A stretch of DNA of 9,613 nucleotides from Massiliimalia sp964370215 (GTDB lineage Bacteria > Bacillota > Clostridia > Oscillospirales > Ruminococcaceae), in contig CAYJIM010000081.1 in assembly GCA_964370215.1 (NCBI GenBank), positions 1 to 9,613 of the forward strand. Direction: 5' to 3'. The notes under the pieces were generated by a model. The model was not told where the DNA came from, ran no database searches, and saw only the letters and a program-made list of their open reading frames with translations. Below are positions 5,079 to 9,613 of this stretch, piece by piece. Both the position numbers and the translations under genes were made by a program. Within the stretch, counting starts at the first letter, position 1; every line of letters begins with the position of its first letter.

Positions 5079-7484
5079 CTATTTTGCAACGATGTTGACA
5101 AGTTTCCCCGGCACATAAATTTCTTTGACAATGGTTTTGCCCTCCAACAGCGATGCGATTTCGGCTTTTGCCAATGCCAACACTTCTTCTTTGACTGCAT
5201 CGGTCGGGATGGTGAGCTTGGCTTTGATTTTGCCTGCCATCTGTACGACAATCTCCACGGTGCTGTCGACGCATTTTTTCTCATCATAGCGCACCCAAGC
5301 CGTTTTTGCAACTTGACCGCCAAAGCCCATTTTTTCAAACAGCTCTTCGGTGATGTGTGGCGCAAACGGATTCAACAGGATCAACAGATCACGGTACTCT
5401 TTGCGGTTGATGTTGCCGGTGTTGTAAATGTCGTTGATGAGTGCCATCATCGCCGCAATGGCGGTGTTGAATTTCAAACTCTCGGCATCGTCCGATACCT
5501 TTTTGATGGTTTTGTGGAACGCTGTTTCCACAGCCGGACGGTAGCTGTCGCCACCAATTAAGATGTCCTGTAAATTCCAGATACGATCCAAGAAACGCTT
5601 ACAGCCTTTGATGCTGTCGGTGTTCCAAGGTGCGGATTTTTCAAAGTCCCCGATGAACATTTCATACAGGCGCATGGTATCTGCACCAAATTTTTCAACA
5701 ATGTCGTCCGGATTGACAACGTTGCCGCGAGATTTACTCATTTTCTCCCCATTTTCACCGAGGATCATACCGTGGCTTGTCCGTTTGGTGTACGGTTCCG
5801 GCGTTGCTACCACGCCAATGTCGTAGAGGAATTTATGCCAGAAACGGGAGTACAACAGATGCAGGGTGGTATGCTCCATCCCGCCGTTGTACCAGTCTAC
5901 CGGCATCCAATAGTCGAGTGCTTCTTTGGAAGCGGGCGCATCGTCACAAGTCGGATCGCAGTAGCGCAGGAAATACCAAGACGACCCTGCCCATTGTGGC
6001 ATGGTATCGGTTTCTCTGGTGGCTTTCCCACCACAGCAAGGACAGGTGGTGTTGACAAAGGAGTCGAGTTTTGCAAGCGGCGATTTGCCATCTTCGGTCG
6101 GTTCAAAGTCTTCAATGTCCGGCAGGGTCAGCGGCAATTCGCTTTCCGGCAACGGCACATAGCCACAGCTTTCACAATGGACGATCGGGATCGGTTCACC
6201 CCAATAACGCTGTCTCGAGAAGACCCAGTCACGCAATTTGAAGTTGACCTTCGGTTCCCCTTTGCCTTCTTGTGCAAGCCACGCAATGATTTTCACTTTG
6301 GCGTCTTCCACCGAAAGACCGTCCAGTAAGCCGGAATTGACCATCGTACCGGTCGCACAGTCGGTGAAGGCTTCAGTCGCGATGTCGCCACCGGCAACCA
6401 CTTCAATGATCGGCAGATCAAATGCTTTTGCAAAGTCATAGTCACGGGTGTCATGTGCAGGAACTGCCATGATCGCACCGGTGCCATACCCCATCAAAAC
6501 ATAGTCGGAGATAAAAATCGGAATGATTTGATCGTTGACCGGATTGATCCCCGAAACCCCTTCCAATTTGACCCCTGTTTTTTCCTTGACCAATTCGGTA
6601 CGTTCAAAGTCGGATTTTTTTGCCGACTCTTGTTGATAGGCACGTACAGCGTCCATATTTTGAATGTCCCCTGCCCAACTTTCCAAGAGCGGATGTTCCG
6701 GCGAAATGACCATGTAGGTCGCACCGAACAGCGTGTCCGGACGGGTGGTGTACACGCGCAGGACATCCCCTGTGGTGGTGTTGAAATCCACTTCCGCACC
6801 GGTCGAACGACCGATCCAGTTTTTCTGCGACGTTTTGACACGGTCAATGTAGTTGATGTCCGGCAAATCCAAATCATCAATCAAGCGTTGGGCATACTCG
6901 GTAATTTTGAGCATCCATTGGCTCTTGACACGACGTACCACTTCACTGCCACAGCGTTCACAAACGCCACCCACCACTTCTTCATTGGCAAGTACACATT
7001 GACAGGAGGTACACCAGTTGACCGGCATTTCACTTTTGTATGCCAGTCCTTTTTTGAACAGTTGCAAAAAGATCCACTGGGTCCATTTATAATAGTTTTT
7101 GTCGGTCGTGTTGATTTCACGATCCCAGTCAAAAGAGAGACCCAACGACTTCAACTGCGACTTGAAGCGTGCCACGTTGTTTTGGGTAACAATTTCCGGA
7201 TGGATGTGGTTTTTCATTGCAAAGTTTTCAGTCGGTAGACCAAACGCATCCCAGCCCATTGGGTAAAGCACGTTGTACCCTTCCAAACGGCGTTTTCTTG
7301 CCACGACATCCAATGCGGTGTAAGAACGCGGATGTCCCACATGTAGCCCTTGTCCCGATGGATAGGGGAATTCTACCAATGCGTAGTATTTTGGTTTTGT
7401 GTAATCATTGACGGCTGCAAAGGTGTGCTCCTCTTCCCAAACAGCTTGCCACTTTTTCTCAATGGCGGAAAAATCGTAATTCAC
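5079..7484 (-). CDS. leuS: Leucyl-tRNA synthetase
   Basis: Class Ia synthetase that charges tRNA-Leu with leucine using ATP in the cytoplasm. The 801-aa length is normal. In order: HIGH-type motif HVGH (48-51) after EFPYPSGQGL; zinc Cys158, Cys161, Cys175 and Cys178; the CP1 editing domain with TTRPDT (246-251) and GTGAIMAVPAHDTRDYDFA including Asp345 (334-352), so post-transfer editing should be active; a second Cys set (CESC near 437-440, CPCC near 481-484); KMSKS (581-585) in GEKMSKSRGN; then the anticodon-binding and C-terminal domains. No ATG lies near the N-terminus. Two in-frame GTG codons are available, 7496 and 7484; I prefer 7484 (MNYDFSAIEKKW) because 7496 lies within the ribosome binding site. 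The 7496 start would add four residues. It follows rsfS by 20 bases in the same operon; no T-box is visible in the window. Confidence 0.97.
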   Translation of the reverse strand: MNYDFSAIEKKWQAVWEEEHTFAAVNDYTKPKYYALVEFPYPSGQGLHVGHPRSYTALDVVARKRRLEGYNVLYPMGWDAFGLPTENFAMKNHIHPEIVTQNNVARFKSQLKSLGLSFDWDREINTTDKNYYKWTQWIFLQLFKKGLAYKSEMPVNWCTSCQCVLANEEVVGGVCERCGSEVVRRVKSQWMLKITEYAQRLIDDLDLPDINYIDRVKTSQKNWIGRSTGAEVDFNTTTGDVLRVYTTRPDTLFGATYMVISPEHPLLESWAGDIQNMDAVRAYQQESAKKSDFERTELVKEKTGVKLEGVSGINPVNDQIIPIFISDYVLMGYGTGAIMAVPAHDTRDYDFAKAFDLPIIEVVAGGDIATEAFTDCATGTMVNSGLLDGLSVEDAKVKIIAWLAQEGKGEPKVNFKLRDWVFSRQRYWGEPIPIVHCESCGYVPLPESELPLTLPDIEDFEPTEDGKSPLAKLDSFVNTTCPCCGGKATRETDTMPQWAGSSWYFLRYCDPTCDDAPASKEALDYWMPVDWYNGGMEHTTLHLLYSRFWHKFLYDIGVVATPEPYTKRTSHGMILGENGEKMSKSRGNVVNPDDIVEKFGADTMRLYEMFIGDFEKSAPWNTDSIKGCKRFLDRIWNLQDILIGGDSYRPAVETAFHKTIKKVSDDAESLKFNTAIAAMMALINDIYNTGNINRKEYRDLLILLNPFAPHITEELFEKMGFGGQVAKTAWVRYDEKKCVDSTVEIVVQMAGKIKAKLTIPTDAVKEEVLALAKAEIASLLEGKTIVKEIYVPGKLVNIVAK

Positions 7485-7488
7485 TCTC

Positions 7489-7501
7489 TTGTCCACTCCT
7501 T
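7489..7501 (-). promoter_or_regulatory. leuS ribosome binding site that decides the start codon
   Basis: AAGGAGTGGACAA on the minus strand occurs identically before rsfS (7865-7877), where AAGGAG is seven bases from the ATG. Before leuS it covers the GTG at 7496, and the next in-frame start is GTG at 7484, 11 bases after AAGGAG. The spacing is long, and GTG is a weaker start, so leuS initiation may be modest. Confidence 0.65.
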
Positions 7502-7504
7502 GTT

Positions 7505-7864
7505 CTATTCTGTTTCCAACAGTGTATTGACATCCAACTCTTGTCCGTCTGACCAGAGACGACCCAAATTGTAATACTCTCTTGTTTCATGTTGGAAGAT
7601 ATGCACCATGACATCGGCATAATCCAATACCACCCAGTTTGCATGGCTGTACCCTTCGATGTGGCGATGCTCCACCCCAACTTCTTTGAGTGCGTGTTCC
7701 ACTTCATCAGCAAGTGCTTTGACGTGGGTCGCGTTGCTGGTCGATGCAATGACAAAATAATCCGCAACGATGGTGAGGTCGCGCACTTTGATGATCTGAA
7801 TGTCTTCCGCTTTTTTATCGTCCAACGCCTGTACGGCTTTTTTGGTAATTTCAAGTGACGTCAT
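7505..7864 (-). CDS. rsfS: Ribosome silencing factor RsfS
   Basis: A 119-aa member of the RsfS/YbeB/Iojap family. It binds uL14 on the large subunit and blocks joining of the 30S and 50S subunits, lowering translation in starvation. The family core is intact: ADYFVIASTSNATHVKALAD (about 35-54) and the C-terminal signature WVVLDYADVMVHIF followed by RxYYNLxxLW (REYYNLGRLW). ATG at 7864 has AAGGAG seven bases upstream; the longer frame to 7900 starts without a matching ribosome binding site near the end of yqeK and was not used. It lies 39 bases after yqeK and 20 bases before leuS, the arrangement seen in many Firmicutes, where a LytR-type gene sometimes sits between yqeK and rsfS; none is present here. 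Confidence 0.96.
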   Translation of the reverse strand: MTSLEITKKAVQALDDKKAEDIQIIKVRDLTIVADYFVIASTSNATHVKALADEVEHALKEVGVEHRHIEGYSHANWVVLDYADVMVHIFQHETREYYNLGRLWSDGQELDVNTLLETE

Positions 7865-7903
7865 TTGTCCACTCCTTCTTTCTCCGTGAGGATTCAACAC
7901 TCC

Positions 7904-8482
7904 TCAGCCTTGTGTTTTACTCAGTTTTTTGGCGTATTCGTTGTAAGCCGCCATGGTATCATAGGGAATCAGTGCGCCCCCTTTGATCAGATACCGCAAG
8001 GTATGCTGCAACAACGCAAGCATCGCCCCGTCCAGCGACTGTACCGCCAACCGTCGAAACTCCTCTACTCCTTTGTAGTTGCGATCTGCCGAAATGGCAT
8101 CAGCAATGTAAACCACCTTTTCCACTTCGCTCATGCCGGCACGTCCCGTGGTGTGATAGCGAATGGCCATCAAAATTTCCGGGTGATCAATCCCTAAAAT
8201 TTCCTTTGCATAAAGGCTTCCGGTCATGGCATGAAACAGCTGTGGGGATTTGAGGGTAATCTCATTTAAAATTATATCAGATTTCAATAAGGTTTGCAAC
8301 TGTCGGTCTTTTGGCTCTTCTTTGGTGATGTCATGTAGCAGTGCCGCTGTCGCCACCTCATCCACCGATACCCCGTGGCGTTTGGCAAGCACCACCGCTG
8401 TATCACGCACCAAAAACACATGTTTGGCACGCTTTTTGGAAAGGCGCTTTGTCACTAGTTTCTCTATTTTTTCACTGTCCAT
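7904..8482 (-). CDS. yqeK: YqeK-type HD-domain Ap4A hydrolase
   Basis: A 192-aa HD-domain protein of the YqeK family, symmetrical bis(5'-nucleosyl)-tetraphosphatase that splits Ap4A into two ADP, limiting the alarmone made by aminoacyl-tRNA synthetases. Metal-binding residues seen are His21 (AKHVFLV), His50-Asp51 (LLHDITKE), His84 (LFHAMTG), His110 (RYHTTG) and Asp128 (YIADAISADR), which fits a di-iron HD site. ATG at 8482 has GGAGGG upstream. The open frame continues up to 8668, but that extension overlaps nadD in another frame and is not likely coding. The gene follows nadD by 16 bases, and its linkage with leuS fits synthetase-linked Ap4A chemistry, though that connection is inferred. Confidence 0.95.
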   Translation of the reverse strand: MDSEKIEKLVTKRLSKKRAKHVFLVRDTAVVLAKRHGVSVDEVATAALLHDITKEEPKDRQLQTLLKSDIILNEITLKSPQLFHAMTGSLYAKEILGIDHPEILMAIRYHTTGRAGMSEVEKVVYIADAISADRNYKGVEEFRRLAVQSLDGAMLALLQHTLRYLIKGGALIPYDTMAAYNEYAKKLSKTQG

Positions 8483-8498
8483 CGAAGACCCTCCAAGG

Positions 8499-9098
8499 TT
8501 AATAGATTGCGTGGGTGAAAATATAATCAAATACGCCGAGCGGCAGGTGTTTTCGCAACAGCGCAAAATCGCGCTGTTCGATGGCATTTCGCAATGCAGT
8601 GGAGGACACGGGATAGGGTGGAAATGGCACAATCTGTATTTTGGGATGCTTGCCAAAGACCGTTTCATGGTAGGTCGTCATCCGCTTCACATCCGCCTCA
8701 TCCCTTGCCCCTGCCACGATGGTCGCCATCGATAAAATATCCTCATAGCGGTACCATTTGTCAAAGGTCAATAGCATATCACTACCCATCAAAAAGTACA
8801 ATTCATCCTGCGGATATTTTTCTTTCCAAAGGGAAAGAGTGTCTACCGTGTAGCTTTTCCCTTCACGACAAAGCTCCATATCACTGACCGAACAGGTCGG
8901 CTTGTCCGCCACTGCAAGGGTGCACATCGCAAAGCGGTCGGCATCGGTTGCCAGCGCCTTGTCCGTCTTATGCGGCGGCTTATGGGTCGGCATCAATACA
9001 AGCCGGTCGAGTGACAATGTCGAAAGCACCGATTCACACAGGTGCAGATGCCCACAATGAATGGGGTTGAAGGTACCACCAAAAATCGCGACTTTCAT
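8499..9098 (-). CDS. nadD: Nicotinate-nucleotide adenylyltransferase
   Basis: Adenylates nicotinate mononucleotide to deamido-NAD, a central step of NAD synthesis in the cytoplasm. The 199-aa protein shows the nucleotidyltransferase motif GGTFNPIHCGH with His14 and His17 (residues 7-17), MPTHKPPHK (36-44), GSD (105-107) and the C-terminal SSTALR (165-170), equivalent to the family ISSTxIR. ATG at 9098 shares its A with the yhbY stop (TAATG), and GGAG lies six bases upstream, so translation is probably coupled to yhbY. An extended frame to 9170 lies inside yhbY and was rejected. Length and motifs are normal for bacterial NadD. Confidence 0.97.
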   Translation of the reverse strand: MKVAIFGGTFNPIHCGHLHLCESVLSTLSLDRLVLMPTHKPPHKTDKALATDADRFAMCTLAVADKPTCSVSDMELCREGKSYTVDTLSLWKEKYPQDELYFLMGSDMLLTFDKWYRYEDILSMATIVAGARDEADVKRMTTYHETVFGKHPKIQIVPFPPYPVSSTALRNAIEQRDFALLRKHLPLGVFDYIFTHAIY

Positions 9099-9391
9099 TA
9101 TTTCTCCAGTTGATAGATCGGATTTTGTGGGTTGCGACGAAACAACACAAAACGTGTACCAATGGCGCAAACCACTTCGGATTTTGTCTCTGTCGCGAGT
9201 TGTTCTGCCGCTTCTCTAGCGGTCAACATCGCAGTTTCCAGCACCCGCAACTTAATCATTTCTCGGGCTTTCAACGCATCGTTTACCTGTTTGATGGTCG
9301 TTTCCCCGATACCGGATTTACCGATTTGCAGAATGGTTTCCATTTGATTGGATTGCGACCGCAAAGCCGCACGTTGTTTACTTGTTAGCAT
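9098..9391 (-). CDS. yhbY: YhbY family CRM-domain RNA-binding protein
   Basis: A 97-aa protein made of one CRM domain, an RNA-binding fold found in pre-50S particles and thought to help ribosome assembly. Seen are the N-terminal SKQRAALRSQ helix, the GxxG-type loop in IGKSGIG (about residues 23-29), and the C-terminal CAIGTRFVLFRRN strand pair. ATG at 9391 is preceded by a weak GAGAG element; a GTG at 9400 would add three residues (MKE) but lies within that region. The start overlaps the rdgB 3' end by 14 bases, and the stop overlaps nadD by one, so rdgB, yhbY and nadD form a tightly coupled run. Confidence 0.93.
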   Translation of the reverse strand: MLTSKQRAALRSQSNQMETILQIGKSGIGETTIKQVNDALKAREMIKLRVLETAMLTAREAAEQLATETKSEVVCAIGTRFVLFRRNPQNPIYQLEK

Positions 9392-9613
9392 TTCTTTCAC
9401 TCTCTTTCAATAGACGGCAAAACTGCTGTAATGCCGCACCACGATGACTCAAAGCATCCTTTTTTGCAGGGTCGATGGTCGCAAAGCTCTCGCCCTCTCC
9501 CACCATAAACACAGGGTCGTAACCGAACCCCTTAGCCCCCAAAGGTGCTGTCCCAATGAAGCCTTCGCAACATCCGCGAATCGACTCCTGTCGGGTGTCA
9601 TCAAATATGATAT
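9378..9613 (-). CDS. rdgB: XTP/dITP pyrophosphatase, C-terminal part
   Basis: The last 77 codons of a Ham1/RdgB protein; the 5' part lies beyond the window, so the frame has no start here. Diagnostic parts are GAKGFGYDPVF (base-binding loop, family GFGYDPxF) and SHRGAAL near the C-terminus. Family members hydrolyse non-canonical purine triphosphates (ITP, dITP, XTP) to monophosphates, protecting nucleic acids from these bases. The stop TAA at 9380-9378 lies inside yhbY, an overlap of 14 bases, indicating one operon. Two adjacent Cys residues (RGCCEG) before the GFGYDP loop are slightly unusual but not near known catalytic residues. Confidence 0.94.
   Translation of the reverse strand, partial: IIFDDTRQESIRGCCEGFIGTAPLGAKGFGYDPVFMVGEGESFATIDPAKKDALSHRGAALQQFCRLLKESERNANK

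Noticed and set aside
6453..7238. A 261-codon open frame on the plus strand within leuS
   Set aside because: It lies antisense to an unbroken leuS frame with all synthetase motifs; its peptide has no recognisable domain and arises from codon bias of the opposite strand.
1..9613. A novel defence, mobile or biosynthetic system
   Set aside because: Every gene fits a conserved chromosomal family or a small conserved unknown; there are no nucleases, integrases, CRISPR repeats, toxin pairs or composition breaks that I can see.

Overview
All recognisable genes lie on the minus strand, packed end to end. The gene set and order (rdgB, yhbY, nadD, yqeK, rsfS, leuS, rpsU, then yqeG, a TIM-barrel protein, efp, an acidic zinc-ribbon protein, a lipoprotein and a malic enzyme) point to a Gram-positive Firmicute of the class Clostridia, possibly an Oscillospiraceae-like gut lineage. 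Supporting signs are AGGAGG-type ribosome binding sites, a lipobox signal peptide, near-consensus sigma-A promoters, yqe-type genes and an EF-P with a B. subtilis-like lysine at position 32. The lineage is inferred from gene content; no search was run.

Layout in transcription order, from high to low coordinates. Block A (9613 to 5079) is a tight housekeeping run: rdgB (5' part outside the window) overlaps yhbY, which overlaps nadD by one base, followed by yqeK, rsfS and leuS. It combines nucleotide-pool cleaning, ribosome assembly and silencing, NAD synthesis, Ap4A hydrolysis and leucyl-tRNA charging. Block B is rpsU (bS21, GTG start, 58 aa) with its own near-perfect promoter (TTGACA, 17 bp, TATAAT) and its own terminator. 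Block C is yqeG plus a TIM-barrel endonuclease IV-like protein, one base apart. Block D starts at a second strong promoter and carries efp and the CD1247-type acidic protein, closed by a terminator with a perfect 14-bp stem. Block E is a lipoprotein of unknown function and a malic enzyme whose 3' end leaves the window.

The 100 Ns between rpsU and leuS are flanked on both sides by the same 55 bp, ending exactly at the Ns. This looks like two contigs sharing a k-mer-sized end that were scaffolded with a default gap, so the true rpsU-leuS spacer is probably about 136 bp with no missing sequence.

I see no mobile element, CRISPR array, rRNA or tRNA gene, toxin-antitoxin or defence system, and no convincing new multi-gene system. 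The less ordinary points are the assembly artefact, the rpsU start region (decoy ATG and a possible hairpin masking the ribosome binding site), a 13-base ribosome binding site shared by rsfS and leuS that decides the leuS start, the yqeG/TIM-barrel pair of unknown biochemical role, and the uncharacterised acidic protein and lipoprotein.
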